Shown: piece after piece, positions 12,198 to 25,092 of the stretch | How positions within the stretch are numbered: the stretch's first letter is position 1 | How the letters are laid out: each line of letters opens with the position of its first letter | NCBI GenBank assembly: GCA_037693485.1 | Contig: CM075346.1 | Coordinates: 11,933,501-11,997,500 of the forward strand | Length of the DNA stretch: 64,000 bases | DNA from: Kitagawia praeruptora | Lineage: Eukaryota; Streptophyta; Magnoliopsida; Apiales; Apiaceae | Direction of reading: 5' to 3' | The notes under the pieces: generated by a model | The model's input: the letters and a program-made list of their open reading frames with translations, nothing else | What the model was told of the DNA's origin: nothing | The model's database searches: none | Made by a program: the position numbers and the translations under genes

Positions 12198-15100
12198 GTC
12201 ATAATCTAAAAGTTGATAAAAAATTTTTTTCCCTTTTTGTGGGTTTCAGAATTGAATTCTGAGAAAGTAAACAATGAAATCAAAACTTAGAATTAAGATC
12301 ATGTTTCCTTCTAATGTCTGTGACGACATCTCCTTGTTTAACTCATCAGGTGAATCTGAATCATAGTCAATAAGTTGCCGATCCGCACCTATGTCGGACC
12401 CGTTACTCGCAGGATCCAGAGATGTTCCCTCTGGGGAGTTAGACAATGATCCTGAAAGATTTTGCATTAGGGATCAAAGCCTTCTCTCGAGGTCTGTGAA
12501 GACTCTTGGTTCTTTGAGGAACCTACAACTTATAATCCTAACCGTAATATGGTCGGAGTATTAGTTGTTTCCGTCAATTCGTCCTTAGTGTGTGCAATCT
12601 CACATTGTGCATAGGAAGTATTTTAGTCTTGTGTATGAGGTAGTGACTTACCAACAGATGCCCTGGCTGACAGGCGAATTTCAATAAACTCATCCTTTTG
12701 AAAGAATGAATCTAGAGACTGTTTTAGTGCCATTTTCAGCTCTGCATCCTTTTGGGAGAATGCAGGCGAGCTTACAGATACCTCAAGTTGTATAAAACTT
12801 TTCTCCTTGAGAGGTAGAGCTGTGGGTTTACTATCCCTCACATCCTTATTTGCTGCATCAAGTGCAGTTACTCCCTTAACCAGCTTCAGTATATAAAAGG
12901 TTACTTCCACTTCAGGGGTAAGTTAGGATGTGTTTAGATTTGGATTAATAGTCCGGGATAGAAGTTGTTGGGTTTACAACCTCATGACTTTCAATTGTGA
13001 GAAAACTTCCACTAGGAGCTGAACCTGCATCACATAGCAGTAGAGCAACATAGAGATAGAATGCATTTACATCAGACCAGAACATTGAGTGAAAACATAT
13101 GCATTATATCATGTGAGAGAAATGATGTACAATTGTGACTTCAAAAAGTTTTACAATATAAGCAATCACAACTGTAGAAAGAATTGAGTTAAAGAAATTT
13201 ATAGATCTTGAGCCAGTTTTACTAAACAAAAACAAAGGCAAAAATCCAATTAATAAAAATTAATCGAATTAATGTAAGTTATTGTTTAAACCAATACAAA
13301 CAAAACTATTTTATCATGTTTTAGGTCCTGTATGTTAAATACCAACTGTTAGAAATTGTTAGCAATTGTTAGGTCCTGTCTGCCAATTGTTAGGTCCTGA
13401 AAATCAAACGTTAGTTCCTAAAAATCAATTGGATTGACAGATACCAATATTGATACCAACAATGGTCAATTGTTAAGTCCTTAACATGAAGGTCTGTTAA
13501 CAGCAATCACAAAACAAAGATTTAGACTCAAAACTACAGGTTTTGTGTGTGTTAAGAAGAGAACAACAAAAGAACCAAGTACAGGGACCTGTTTGTAAGT
13601 TTTGCAAGTATAGTGACAAAACTGTAAAAACTATACAAACTATATATATTTAAAACAAAATACTATATATAAAGATAAGAAAAATATGCATAATAACTTA
13701 AACAAAATAAGAACTATACATAAATTAATAATTTACATAGCTTGACTTATAAACGGACATAAGACTAAAATAAAAAGACAAACACTACAAAACATGTTAA
13801 ATAAGATAACATTCGAAAATTACAATACCTGTACAAAAACATATTAAATATATTTATACAATAATATTTATAATAAGTTAGTAAATCCATATATTTTCTA
13901 ACAAAATAACTTTCTACTAGAAAATTATTTAGAGAGAAAATATGATTTAATAAAATATCATAAACACTGGAGTTACTTTAAAATAATGAAATTTTTAACA
14001 AAAATAGTTTTCTCAAAAATTCTAACTTGAGAATTAGAGAAAAAAAAATTTTAGAGAAAAATTTATTATTCTAAAATACAGAAACATGGAGTATAACATG
14101 AGAATGACTATGACAATCCTTTTAGAAAGATAATAAGTAAGAATTTGGAAAGAATGTCATACCATTTACTTAGTGCTTAGACCTGGGCACCAGCTTCCAT
14201 GCTTCTTGTTGTTCAGGATCAACAAGTGCTTCCTCAGATTCCTTAGATTCTATACCTTGATTCTGAGAAGCCCTTCTAGTTCTAACTCCAACATCTTGTT
14301 CTTCATTGTGATGTTATGTTTGACTAGTTGATCCTTTGTTTTCTCTCCTTGAGTTATTGCCCGATTGACTTGATGATTCTTCTCCAGTGACAGGGGTATC
14401 TCAGATATTAAAATTGTTTCCACCACTATCACTTGGATAATTATCATCATTAACATTTTAAACTTATGACTTCAAGGCAACTACTCGATAATAACAATTG
14501 TTAACTCCTAACAACTGTTTGTTGGTAGACAACCTTGGTTCTATAGATAAGACTTTATTACCAAAGTTGTCTTGTCTGCAATCTTAGAAATAATATTCTA
14601 AGTCCAATACACCTTGATTCATAGTAAACAACATTATTATCAAGGTGATCAGAAACTTGCAAATATGCACAAAAATTATTCCAAGTAACTGAACAATGGT
14701 CACTTTAGATATTTCAATATCCATAGTTCTACTTAGAGAATTTTCATACCATGTATAATAATATGAGTGAATTGTAAAAGATATAACAATGATTACTTAG
14801 AGGAGTTCTAAGTAATTTCACACATACTAATATATCTCACAATTAGTTAGTAAATAGAATTCTAACTAAATATCATTAACTGATATAAGTCAAAACTTCA
14901 ATACAACCAATTGTTAGAACTATGATATTAATTATAGTGAATTTCTAAAAATGGAACATTGATAAATTCACTAGAATTAACATCTCACAACTAATTGAAG
15001 ACCACGACAGATAGGTCCAAATTAGTTATGATTCAAATTTATTTTGATAAATGAGGTACAGAGCAAATACTTATATTGAATTACTTCAGGTTCCATAGCT

Positions 15101-16250
15101 CAAATTAATCAAAATAAATAATAAATAAATAAGTACTAAATCTCTGTGAGTTAGATTTTAGCACTTAAGTATTTAAATTATCCTTAAATAATCACCAATA
15201 TAATATATGTCAATTATACACATGGCAAATATTCAACAGATAATTTTCAGCGTGAGGTCTAGATGTAAATAAGTTCACAAGTCCTTTCAATATAGACAAT
15301 TGAATACTTGTGAGCTTACTTAAGAATTACTTAACAGATGGGATTTACAATCATATAGCATTTAATAAAATCCCAAGTTTACAAACCAATCTTGAAAAAT
15401 TAATTTCATCAAGTGATTTAGCAAACATGTCTGCAAGTTAATCTTAACTAAAGACAAGCTCTCAAAATAATTGATACCTTATGTCAAAATGCTTGGCCTT
15501 GAGTGTTCCACAGAGTTGTTGGAGATAAATTGTTTCCTTATATTCTCCTGGTTTCGTACAACTCATTTGATCTGTCTCTATGCAGCAAAACATGTCAGAA
15601 GTGAAGTCTCTAGGGTACCATCTCCGCATATTTGGGTCCAACTTAAGACATCTGAAAATCAAGTGTAATAACTACAAGAATAGATTCTCTAGGATCCACT
15701 TGGGGCCTTGCACATTTGCATATTGAGAATATAATATGTGTGTAAGTGATCTATTATCAATTGAATAAGATAATGAGCTGATGATTCCTCTATAGCCTGA
15801 TTAGGTCCTAATTAGTAGATCCTGGACTTATTGGGTCAAATATCTCTAGGGTACCATTTCCTCAGATTTGGGTCCAGCTTAAGATTTTTGATTACCAACT
15901 TGTTAGGTCCAAACTAATAGGTCAAAAGCCAGCTAGAGTGGTGTGTTGGCATATAGTCTTGACAGGTCTAAAATCTTCTGAACAGAAACAAAAGATCCTT
16001 GACTTACTTTTATTGTCATCATTCTTTTGGCTTACTAAAGTAAATCAAAAGAATTGCAACTTTACCAACATCAAAACAGCAAATATCTTGATACCAATTT
16101 TTAGTTAGTAGACCAACATATAATATAATCAAGATATCATTGCACATATATATCATTTATGTTTGTGCCTAAAGATGTAGAGAGTTCTATAAATATGACA
16201 CCATTTGTTAAAAGATACCAACTGTTAAAAATTGATACCAGATGTTAAAT
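12198..16250 (-). other. copia internal region downstream of pol, no intact gene
   Basis: Several short minus-strand frames occur (12246-12467, acidic and Asp/Ser-rich; 12623-12910; 14250-14456) but none is recognisable. The acidic DSDSPDELN frame and the DSSDESNEDRG segment on the other side of the CACTA insertion could be parts of a third frame between pol and the 3' LTR. The repeated word TTGTTAGGTCCTG / ACCAATTGTTAG at 13320-13480 and 15800-15910 echoes the LTR end. Confidence 0.45.
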
Positions 16251-16259
16251 TATAGTTAG

Positions 16260-17905
16260 AGTGTCATACCATGTCTTCCATGCTTGCTTGAGTGATTATA
16301 CCAGTTCATACTAACCTGTAGAGATCTTCAATTATCTCAATAACCAGGATTGCACTTGTTCACATTCCTCTAGCATCCAGATTCTGTAGGTCCAGATGTC
16401 CATTATGATCATGAATGTACAACAGGTGCCTGATATCCTCAAGTCTTATCACTGGTGCTTCTTGTTAGATATACTGTCTTATCAGCTTTTAACCTTGCAT
16501 CCAGTTTGGCTTTGTCCCTCATAACAATGCCTTGACATCCAGTTAGACTTCTGGTTATCCTTGTACCAATTACAGCCTTGTTGTTTGGTCTGGATAACAG
16601 CTTCCCTTCAATCTACCTTTTGTACTGATTGAGATCATCTTGCATTGCAATCACTCAATCTGGATCTTCCAGAGCCTTTGTAGCTTTCTTAGTTTCTTCT
16701 GAAAGAAAACTATAGAAATAATCATTGGTACTTGAAGCTCTGCTAGTCTTTTACTTCCACCATTAGAAACACTAAGAACTGGGACAAAGAGTTAATTGAG
16801 TCAACACTCTTTGTCTTGGTAGATATGTTCTCATAGTGTCCTATGATTTTCAATGTGGTGTTAAGTTGACTATTTGATCCTTCAATTGCTCCCCCTAAGC
16901 TGTTGCTGGGTTTACATGAAGATTCTTCATATTTCACATTGGTTGGATCTGAATCATCATTACCATTGACAGCTGGGAGCTAGAAGTTGTTGAACATCAC
17001 TAAGACTTTCAATCACCTTCTGTTGATTAATAACAATCACCCTGTAGGCTGTAGAATCCATTGAGTAACCAAGGAAATTATCCTCTTGAGCATTAGCTGA
17101 TTGCTAGGATGCTCACTTCCATTTAACATTGCAAAACAATTTCCTTCATACTTGTGGGGTCTTCCTATATTTCTTACTGATCAGGGTTCGATCATGTTAG
17201 TAGCAAACTATTGACTGCTTCAGCATTAATACTCCTGAAGGTGCAGAAATAATCCAGAACACTAATTGATAGGTCCTGTAATCTGGTCTCCAAGTTGTCA
17301 TAGTCAGTTTTGCTTCCTGAAACTCTTCTAGATGTGATCAATCACCATCAGTGGTGTCTTGTCTTCTGATTGTCTGAACAACAACTTGTTTGTTGAGAGA
17401 AGTCATCAGTCATCACCACTAAAGTATATTTTTCTTTGATGTAGAACTTCTGTGTGATGCTTCTTTGACTTCTCTTTATGACATGCCTCATAATTTTATT
17501 TTACATTAATTCCAGATGAGGTAGTCTCCTTTACTGATTCGATTTCCAGGAAAGAATCTCTTGATATGACATTCAGGTGAGAGAGCTCCTTATGTCATAG
17601 CTGAACTCCTGTCTGATGAAGCTTTAGATTTGACCTTGTTGACTTCACCTTTGACATAGATTCCATGTCAGCTACGAATAATTTTCCTTTCCTTTATCCT
17701 CGAATAGCAAGATTACCATCTCTCTTGTGTAAGATCAGACACTTCTCTTTGAAAACTATAACGTTATATGATCCTGAGAAGATGTGCTTGGGACCTTCCA
17801 CATAAGAGGTATTATTGCTGACAACATTCCTAGCTATTGAATAGCCATGACCCTGAGTCATACCCTTGCTGTTATCTCCAAGGGATAACCACTTGGCATG
17901 TCTTC
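16260..17905 (-). pseudogene. Ty1/copia pol remnant (gag-pre-integrase, integrase, start of RT)
   Basis: The minus strand keeps recognisable copia motifs in the normal order. At 17900-17690 is the protease-to-integrase region, with SLGDNSKGMTQGHGYS, a VEGPKHIFS segment and CLILHKRDGNLAIRG. At 17690-17560 is the gag-pre-integrase zinc region, with HKELSHLNV, where the Trp before it is now a TGA stop. Near 17090-17000 is the integrase end, FLGYSMDSTAYRV. At 16720-16500 is the RT start, with KALEDPD then AMQDDLNQY and VIGTR. Stops and frame changes break all parts, and the catalytic YVDD region was not found. Confidence 0.8.
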
Positions 17906-19700
17906 ACAATTACATTTGATAATAGGGTTCTTTCTTCGATGATATGCTTTGAATAGATCATTGATAATGCATAATCGATTGACCTGTTAAGCCCTATATT
18001 CACAAATGGATAAAAGTTCTTGGTACCCATATTTACTTGGGTCCAGATGGATTAGAGATTTCTCTTTTATCAAAGTTCACAACAGTTTAACCTTAACATG
18101 CTCATTCTTATCTTTGACTAACCATTACTCCTTTTTAATGTCATTGACAAAATAGTCACTGAGCAACGAGAATAATGGTTCCTTCCTACCATAAGGAAGA
18201 CAAGCAGTCTATGCCTTATTGTAATTCTTAAACATGCTTTTTCTATAATCAATGCAAATGCTCGGTGATGCATTTATGATATTTGAAATAAGCAGACATG
18301 ATAATAAGAATACATGGCATACATTCAACATTTAAAACATTGTAGATAAGAATTATGCAAATTAGGCATGTTATGCATTTTAGAAAATTCAGTACTATCT
18401 ACTTTAACCTATGCACATGCAACAGGTAGCAAGTAGATTTACAGATATTCAATGATTTTCTAAACGTACATGGAATAGAAGAATTAACAATCAATCACTA
18501 ATTCTATCCAATCCATTCATGTTGCTATATGACATTATATAATCTCTATTACCTAAGTCAGTTTTACAAATAACTTGATGTTCTACTGACACCCTAGGTA
18601 ATTATTCCATCTTTTAAACTTTTTAAACCTTAACAAACAATTCAGAATGAATGAGCAAATCTGTTCTACTGGGGATCCTGAAACTAGCTTAAGCAGAGGT
18701 CTTATATGCTTGACATATATCATTTAAGAATTAAGAGATACTGTCTAAGGAACACTTCTAACTCACTATTGCAATTAATCAAATTCAACAAATATCCATA
18801 CACATATTAAGATCTTCTAACCAAGGATATAACAATTAAAAGCTAAGATCTTAACATGCTTTGAATTTCTGAGAATTACATATTACATTAGTTCGAAGAA
18901 TTGATACCTGAGACGTATGAGGTGAATAATCTTCAGAGATTGCTATGAAGGTAAGATATTAATTATGCTCTTCTCATCATCATCTGATCCATCCCAACTC
19001 TTTCCTTTAGCAAGATAAGTTCTGCACTGATGCTTCTGTTTCATCTCATTTAATGAATCCCTATTCATTCTTGTCTGTCAGAATTCTGTTCCATGTTGCA
19101 CACCTTGATAGTTACTTATCACATATAACTTTCCATAGCTGCAACTATCATGTCTTGTTCTTTCCACCATCTCAGTCTTGTAACCACCTCTTGAGTTGAA
19201 CTATATCCTGAAGAGTTTCTGCTTCGGAATAGATAGGCCTGATCCCTGGATACAACTTTAGTACTCTTTCTGAGTTAGTAACTCTTCATGTCTGTTCTGA
19301 GGTTCCATCATTAATTCCTGACTGAGATGTATAACTGTCTAGTCCATTCTCAAACCACCCTGATTCTATTCTTCTAAAGTCTCTGTTGATTCCTTGAAAG
19401 ATATGCTCGTTTACAAACCACTACGTGTATTGGATTTAGCATTGCGAAAATCCACTAAGTGTTTGTATATCACTAAATCACTAGAGTTGACTAAAATCTT
19501 CAAGAAAAATTCCATCCACTAAAACTTCTTCCATTCCTGCTTCTGAAAAACCAGTGGGATCCTATGGATATAACTTTGAGGAAGTACCACAAATTTTTCT
19601 TCAGTAGGTAGAAATTAATTCCAATGAAAAATGTATTTTCTTCAAAAGATTCAAATCATCTTTGATGTCCGGAGGAATCTTCAGCTAACAACTTTCTTGA
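17906..19700 (-). other. Degraded copia gag region
   Basis: This lies between the 5' leader repeat and the pol remnants, where gag is expected on the minus strand. I see only short frames and no CCHC knuckle that I would trust. Confidence 0.4.
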
Positions 19701-19719
19701 AACCATTGGCTTAGAATAA

Positions 19720-20340
19720 ATTCAAAATATTTAAAATTCAAAAACTTCAAGGACTTGAAAATTTTTGAGAAATAAAAAAATCTGAAAGTAAGTTCAAATT
19801 AATTAAAATTTGACATTTGAGTCAAATTAATTAAGAATCAAAAAATCTCAAGAAACGATAATTTTTGAGAGTTAAAGAATCCGAAAATAACTTCAAGTTA
19901 ATTAAAATTCAAAAGTATCAAGAATTAAAAATTTTGAGAATTAAACAATTTGAAAATAAATTCAAGTTGTTTAAAAATCAAAATTTCCAAGAATTAATCA
20001 TTTCAAGAATTAAAAAAAAAATCGAATATAAGTTAAGATTACTTAACAATCAAAAATATCATAAAATGAAAATTTTTAAGGTTAAACAATTTGAGAATAA
20101 ATTCAAGTTAATTAACAATTGAAAATAAACTCATATTGTTTAAAAATAAAAAATATCATGAATTGAGAATTTTTAAAGGTTAAAGAATTTGAAAATAAAT
20201 CTAGATTATTTAAAATTCAAAAATCTCAAAATTGAAAATTTTGAAAGTTAAAGAATCCAAAAATAAGTTCAAATTATTTAAAGTTCAAAAATCTCAAGAA
20301 TTGAATTTTTTGAAAGTTAAAAAATTGAAAATAAGAGGAG
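19720..20340. repeat. Tandem repeat, about 70-bp unit, next to the copia primer site
   Basis: Units built on AATTTTTGAGAATTAAA, then CAATTTGAAAATAAATTCAA and a TTAAAAATCAAAA tail recur roughly every 69-72 bases, about eight or nine times with drift. In the element this is the untranslated leader just after the primer-binding site. Because the period is near a multiple of three, a + strand frame (19865-20122) reads as a 23-residue Lys/Asn/Phe-rich repeat; I regard that as a by-product. Confidence 0.75.
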
Positions 20341-20449
20341 TTGACTTTTTGATCTAATACCGGATTTAATTTTGTGTATGGGTCAACAAACTCGAAAACC
20401 AATTGGAGGATCACAAAAATAATGATCTTGATTTGTGCGTCAATCAAAA

Positions 20450-20462
20450 GGCTCTGATACCA
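20450..20462 (-). other. Primer-binding site (initiator Met tRNA) of the copia element
   Basis: The minus strand reads TGGTATCAGAGCC, complementary to the 3' end of plant initiator tRNA-Met and standard for plant copia elements. It begins two bases inside the 5' LTR end. Confidence 0.92.
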
Positions 20463-20464
20463 AT

Positions 20465-22318
20465 TGTTAGGTCCAAAATAGTTTGTAGAAGGGGGGTTGA
20501 ATACAAACTATACCGTTTTATCGAAATTGTTCTTTTTGTGTATATTAAAATTTAAACAATTCGATGCGGAATAAAACGAAACCAATATTCAAGTTAAATA
20601 TAAAATTATATTAAACTTGATGGGGTGTGTCTAAATACACGGGTACAGATTACAAGGTTTGATGACCAAATTAATTATTACAGATTCTATAGAAAATTCG
20701 ACATGAACTTTTCTATATTTGTAATAAAAAGATCGAATGCTAAAAGCAATTCGAGAGATAAGTTCTAGGAGTAAAAACTCGCTAGATAGTTCCAAGATTA
20801 CAAGTAAACTAATTCTATCGGTTTAGATTTAACGATACAGCTCAGAAATAATTTACAAGAATTAATTTGTGAAGCTCAGGAACTTTCTCTCTTTTCTTCT
20901 CTCAGCTCTGTCTGTGGAGAAAATGTGTGAAGATATTTGTTCAAGTTGTGTTATCACTGGCCGCCTTGGTTGATTTATATAAAATCAACAAACTGATCTC
21001 CTGCCTCTTTTTAAGATAATTTGTTCATCAAAGACAATCTCCAAGACAATTGAACTCTCCAAGACAATTGATTTTGTACTGGCAAGACAATCACTTTAGC
21101 TTGCCAAGACAATCGGCAAGACAATCTTAAAGTCACCAAGACAATAACTTTAGCTTACCAAGACAATCAGCAAGACAATCTATTTCCACCAAGATAGTCG
21201 GCAAGACAATCTAAAATAAAACCTGGCCACTTTTTATTTTACTTTACTTTGTTTTATTTAATTGTTTATTCCTTGCCGACAACTTCATTCTTGCTTTACT
21301 AAATAAACAAATGACATGTTTATTGTCCTTATTATGGACAGCTCCATAGAAATGATTTTTAACCCGCACAGCTTATAATCTTTAATTAATAAATAATTAT
21401 TTTAATCCAGAAATTATAAAAATAAATATCTAATATCATTAAATATTTATAAATATAATTTTCCAAATAAATAAAATATTTATTAATATAAATAAATCCT
21501 TAAGCTCTAAGCTGCGGTTACCTGAGCGTCTGGAACCGGACTCCTTTTGCTTAACAAAAAATATATCAATTCCAACCGGGGTTCCAGCTTTAAGAATATA
21601 TCACTTTCCATTTTCTTGTGATAATTCTATTTTCTCATAACCCGTCCAGGTGTAAGCTACGGTCTCTTGAGGATCTGAAACCGGACTCCTTTTGCTTAGC
21701 AAAAAATACAACAATTCTAACCGGGGTTTCAGCATTAAGAATATATCACTTAGAAATTCTTTATGATAATTCTTTTTCCTCGTAGCCAGTCCACTTGATA
21801 GTAAAATCATTGTGGTTAATGGATTTTTGTGGTTAATGGATTTAGCACTTCTGATGCTTGCACAATGATTTTCCCTTATACCAGTCTTGATAGCTTGAAC
21901 TACTGAAGTTAATGACGAACAACCACTGTTTAATGTTGACACTCGATGCACGGTCTGGTTCATGAGTGACTAACCGCAATGACTGTTCTTCATATATTGA
22001 CTTTAAAGTTGTGGTTCATGTCTTCCTTCTCTTCACTCTTTTTCAAACCTTTATAACCTGTATTCTGCCACTGTAGGAACCTCTTGTCACTATAAATAGA
22101 ACCCACTGTCTTGATTACTCCACTGACGCTTGATCAACTGAATGAACTTCTTCAAGTGTAGTATGCCTCAAAATTGTAGATTGACTTTGTCTAATTTCTT
22201 TTGACAGTTGTAGCATTTGAGATCCCTGTGACAGTACATATACTATTTACTATTACATTCTTGTTTGAGTTGAGTTGAATCCTCGATGTTTACAAATAGG
22301 GTAAACATATGACTTTCA
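20465..22318 (-). repeat. copia 5' LTR (right copy)
   Basis: This is the same 1854-bp sequence as 5802-7655, with about 11 single-base differences, all in its left two thirds as printed. It has the same internal duplication and CAAGACAATC-type repeats. The promoter of the element should lie here, directed leftwards. Confidence 0.92.
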
Positions 22319-23100
22319 TAAAGCATTTGACTTTTGTGCACGTAATTTTAAGTGTTTTGATCACATAGTAAAAATTATGATTTTTTAAATTTTCTTTTTC
22401 CAAATAAAAATAGAGTATTAATATTTTTATTCAAAAAAAGAAAATTTTAAAAATAAAAATTTTTACCATGTGGTCAAAACACTTAAAATTACGTGCACAA
22501 AAGTCAAATGCCTTATAAAATGGACCGGAGGGAGTATAAGAGTTCCGTCATGGCACCCAATACAAAAAGTTGTTACTTTTTTTACCCTCTATCCATCCGA
22601 CAAAAAAAAATTAAAAAAATTAAAAAAATTAAAAAGTTCTTTTACTGTTCATGATGATGTCACTGCTGACGTCAGCATGACGTCATCATCAACAGTAAAA
22701 AAAATATTTTATTTATTTTAATTTTTTTTATTGGATGGCTAGAGGGTAAAAAAATAATAACTTTTTGTATTGGGTACCCCTGTCGGGGCCAAAGGATCTA
22801 ATAGATTTAAGGTGTTCTATATTGTTTGTTATATAAGGGTTTTCAGTATGGAGCAAAATCCTAATTAAAACACATACAACTTCCCAAAATATATTTAACT
22901 TTACCTTTTTTTAAATCTCCCATATTTTAAATGCATTTATAAGATAATATAAAATTTATGATGTATGGGAACACATTGACAACTTTTAAAGTTGCCAACT
23001 ATTGAAGTAGATTTGTAACAAAAGAAGAAATAAAAAAATGATATATGTGATGATGTGATAAAAGTTAGAAACTATATTGACAATCTCTATTGTAGATGCT

Positions 23101-23362
23101 CTTGGAGCATCTTCAAGGCTAACAATCTGTTAGCTATAATAGTGACGTGGCACTATTTTTAGCTAATATCTATTTTTTTTTCTCCAACCATGCACACTGT
23201 TAGCTAATGTCTATAAATTATAAATAATATCTAAAATCCACATTATCCACTTATATCATGACACATCATCAATGTTATATACTTTTCTTTATATTTATTA
23301 ATAAAACTAATTATTTTATAACATATCTAATCATTATAGCTAATTCGGTTGGAGTACAACAC
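23101..23362. mobile_element. Small MITE with GGAGCATCTTCAAGGCTAAC end
   Basis: The left part GGAGCATC...GTTAGCTATAAT and the right part ATTATAGCTAATTCGGTTGGAGTA are imperfect inverted repeats around an AT-rich, non-coding middle. It directly abuts the right end of the MITE that starts at 5577. Boundaries are approximate and no clear target duplication was found. Confidence 0.45.
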
Positions 23363-23835
23363 CTTACATGTTCAGCAAATTTTATATAATCATTATTTTA
23401 GCTAACCATTTTAGCCAATGCCGGAACCAGAAAGTGTTATCCCCATCGCCGATTGTCCAATTTAAACCCGAGCTCTGTCCTCGGTTTCATTTTTGTAGGG
23501 GACTATTTTTCAATTCTCATCCTCGATCTAAACAAGTAACAAGGATTATAGCAAGAAATTGAGTAATTTTATTTTAAACAAAAAATTATAACTTCTGTTT
23601 TACGTGTATATATATTAATTATTAAAATTTAATTTTAAAATCTAAAAATTACCTATTTTCAATTTTCAGTAACTCATCTACATTAAATTAAGATAAAAAA
23701 ATAATATTTTAAAAAATAATTTTAAATAACATGAAAATGAAATTATTTAACTACTACAAAGACAAACATGTAAGATTAAAACATTATTTTGTTTCCAATA
23801 TAAAATATTAAAAATTCGTATATATTAATTTATGA

Positions 23836-23837
<2 letters not shown>

Positions 23838-23931
<94 letters not shown>
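23838..23931. repeat. (TA)n microsatellite
   Basis: Nearly pure TA repeat over more than 90 bases, broken by one AAA. It lies at the start of the chain of hairpin elements in the first hAT element. Confidence 0.95.
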
Positions 23932-23934
<3 letters not shown>

Positions 23935-23970
23935 AAGATTCTAGAGAGAACACCCTTAATATATATATAG

Positions 23971-24332
23971 TTGCACTAAATAATAAACACCTTATATAAC
24001 AAACACCTTATATAACAAACAATAAAGAACATCTTAGATCTAATAGATCCAATGCCCCTGGCGGGGCCACCCAATATAAAAAGTTCTTATTTTTTTACCC
24101 ACTATCCATCCATCATCTCAAAAAAATTTAAAAAGTTACTGTTCATGATGATGACGTCATCAGTGACGTCATCATGAAAAGTAAATTTTTTTTTTTTTTT
24201 GCTGGCTTGATAGAGGGTAAAAAAATAACAATGTTTTGTATTGGGTGCCCCTGGCGGGGCCAAAAGATCTAATAGATCTAAGGTGTTCTTTATTGTTTGT
24301 TATATAAGAGTGTTCTGTATGGAGCAAATGCC
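23971..24332. mobile_element. TA-microsatellite hairpin element, GTTCTTTAT subtype
   Basis: Flanked by TA tracts (23958-23969 and 24333-24356). Arms: ACACCTTATATAAC, AATAAAGAACA, GATCTAATAGATC, GCCCCTGGCGGGGCC, then CACCCAATATAAAAAGT. The apex is GATGACGTCATCAGTGACGTCATC, with two TGACGTCA-type palindromes between a weak poly-A and a strong poly-T. The left end has an internal repeat of CACCTTATATAACAAA. Non-coding. Confidence 0.85.
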
Positions 24333-24356
24333 TATATATATATATATATATATATA

Positions 24357-24703
24357 GGGTCTTGATCTAATAGAAACTAAATTAGAATAGAAACTAGAAA
24401 CTAAACATAAATTAAATATTTCAAGCTAATCTAATGACCAAATTAGGGGTACCCCAATACAAAAAGTTCATAATATTCTTGGCTCCATCCAGCAAAAAAA
24501 AAAACATTACTGTTCACTGCTGACGTGGCAGTGACGTCAGCGTGAACAGTATTTTTTTTTTTTTTTGCTGGATGGAGCCAATAATTTTAAACATTTTTTG
24601 TGAAGGTGTCCCTGGCGGGGCCATTAGAATAAATGAAATATAATTTATTTAGTGTTGATTTCTAGTTTCTATTTTAAGATTGGTTTCTATTTGACCACTA
24701 GCC
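24357..24703. mobile_element. TA-microsatellite hairpin element, GAAACTAG subtype
   Basis: It starts GGGTCTTGATC after (TA)n and ends TGACCACTAGCC before (TA)n. Arms carry AGAATAGAAACTAG / CTAGTTTCTATTTTA, then GGGGTACCCCAATAC on one side and GTGTCCCTGGCGGGGCC on the other. The core is GGCTCCATCCAGC-polyA, GTTCACTGCTGACGTGGCAG, GTGACGTCAGCGTGAAC, polyT-GCTGGATGGAGCC. Non-coding. Confidence 0.9.
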
Positions 24704-24715
24704 TATATATATATA

Positions 24716-25074
24716 GGGTCTTACTCCACTACAAACTAAAATTAACTACAAACTAAAAACTAAACACTAATTTAACATTTCAAGCTAATCTAATGATCAA
24801 ACTAGGGGTACCCCAATACAAAAAGTGTCTAAAATTCTTGGCTCCATTCAGCAAAAAAAAAAAAAAAAATCACTGTTCACTGCTGACGTGGCAGTGACGT
24901 CAGCAGTGAACAGTGAATTTTTTTTATTTTTTTTTTTGCTGAATGGAGCCAAGAATTTTAGACACTTTTTGTAAAGGTGCCCCTGGCGGGGCCATTAGAA
25001 TGAATGAAATATAAAATATTTTATGTTAGTTTGTAGTTTGTATTTAAGGATTGGTTTGTATTTGAGTAAAAGCC
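24716..25074. mobile_element. TA-microsatellite hairpin element, ACAAACTA subtype
   Basis: Same plan and orientation as the copy just upstream, separated from it by about 12 bases of TA repeat. Outer arms have changed to CTACAAACTAAAA / TAGTTTGTAGTTTGTATT while the inner arm and apex (TGACGTGGCA with TGACGTCA) are kept. Confidence 0.9.
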
Positions 25075-25092
25075 TATATATATATATATATA

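Larger units (their letters stand above)
5802..22318 (-). mobile_element. Ty1/copia-type LTR retrotransposon, 16.5 kb, non-autonomous
   Basis: Two 1854-bp LTRs (5802-7655, 20465-22318) start TGTTAGG and end GACTTTCA in + orientation, flanked by the 5-bp duplication TAAAG (5797-5801, 22319-22323). The primer-binding site and polypurine tract show that it is read on the minus strand. About 11 substitutions separate the LTRs by eye, around 0.6%, which indicates a recent insertion. The 12.8-kb internal region has copia-type pol remnants with many stops, a tandem repeat block beside the primer site, and a CACTA insertion. No long open frame survives, so movement must have depended on proteins supplied by a relative. 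Confidence 0.93.
5776..22536. mobile_element. Stowaway-like MITE split by a copia retrotransposon
   Basis: The left fragment is TA-CTCCCTCCAATCCATTATATAAAG (5776-5801). The right fragment (22324-22536) starts CATTTGACTTTTGTG and ends TTATAAAATGGACCGGAGGGAG-TA. The ends are inverted repeats with TA flanks. The right fragment itself contains an inverted pair (CATTTGACTTTTGTGCACG / CGTGCACAAAAGTCAAATG), so the intact element would fold into one hairpin. The 5-bp copia duplication TAAAG separates the fragments. Confidence 0.85.
5718..22854. mobile_element. TGACGTCA-hairpin element, split copy
   Basis: The left piece (5718-5775: ACTCCATAACAAACACC, then AATAAAGAACAA and CATATCTAAT) and the right piece (22537-22854) rejoin into an element that matches the family copies at 23971-24332 and 51703-52088. 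The right piece holds the core: CACCCAATACAAAAAGT, a poly-A arm, the apex ACTGTTCATGATGATGTCACTGC with a TGACGTCA-like centre, the poly-T arm, and a return arm with ACTTTTTGTATTGGGTACCCC. It ends in GTATGGAGCA. Unlike the other copies it is not clearly inside a TA microsatellite. Confidence 0.7.
5577..23101. mobile_element. MITE with GCATCTCCAATAG ends, split by later insertions
   Basis: The left end GCATCTCCAATAGGGGTTGCCAA and the right end TTGACAATCTCTATTGTAGATGC are imperfect inverted repeats. Matching words (GTTGCCAA / TTGCCAACT) occur further in on both sides. The two halves (5577-5717 and 22855-23101) are about 140 and 250 bases and non-coding; the rest of the span is nested insertions. 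The exact target duplication is unclear. Confidence 0.55.

Noticed and set aside
19865..20122. Lys/Asn/Phe-rich frame with a 23-residue period
   Set aside because: It is the translation of an AT-rich tandem repeat whose period is close to a multiple of three, on the strand opposite to the element.
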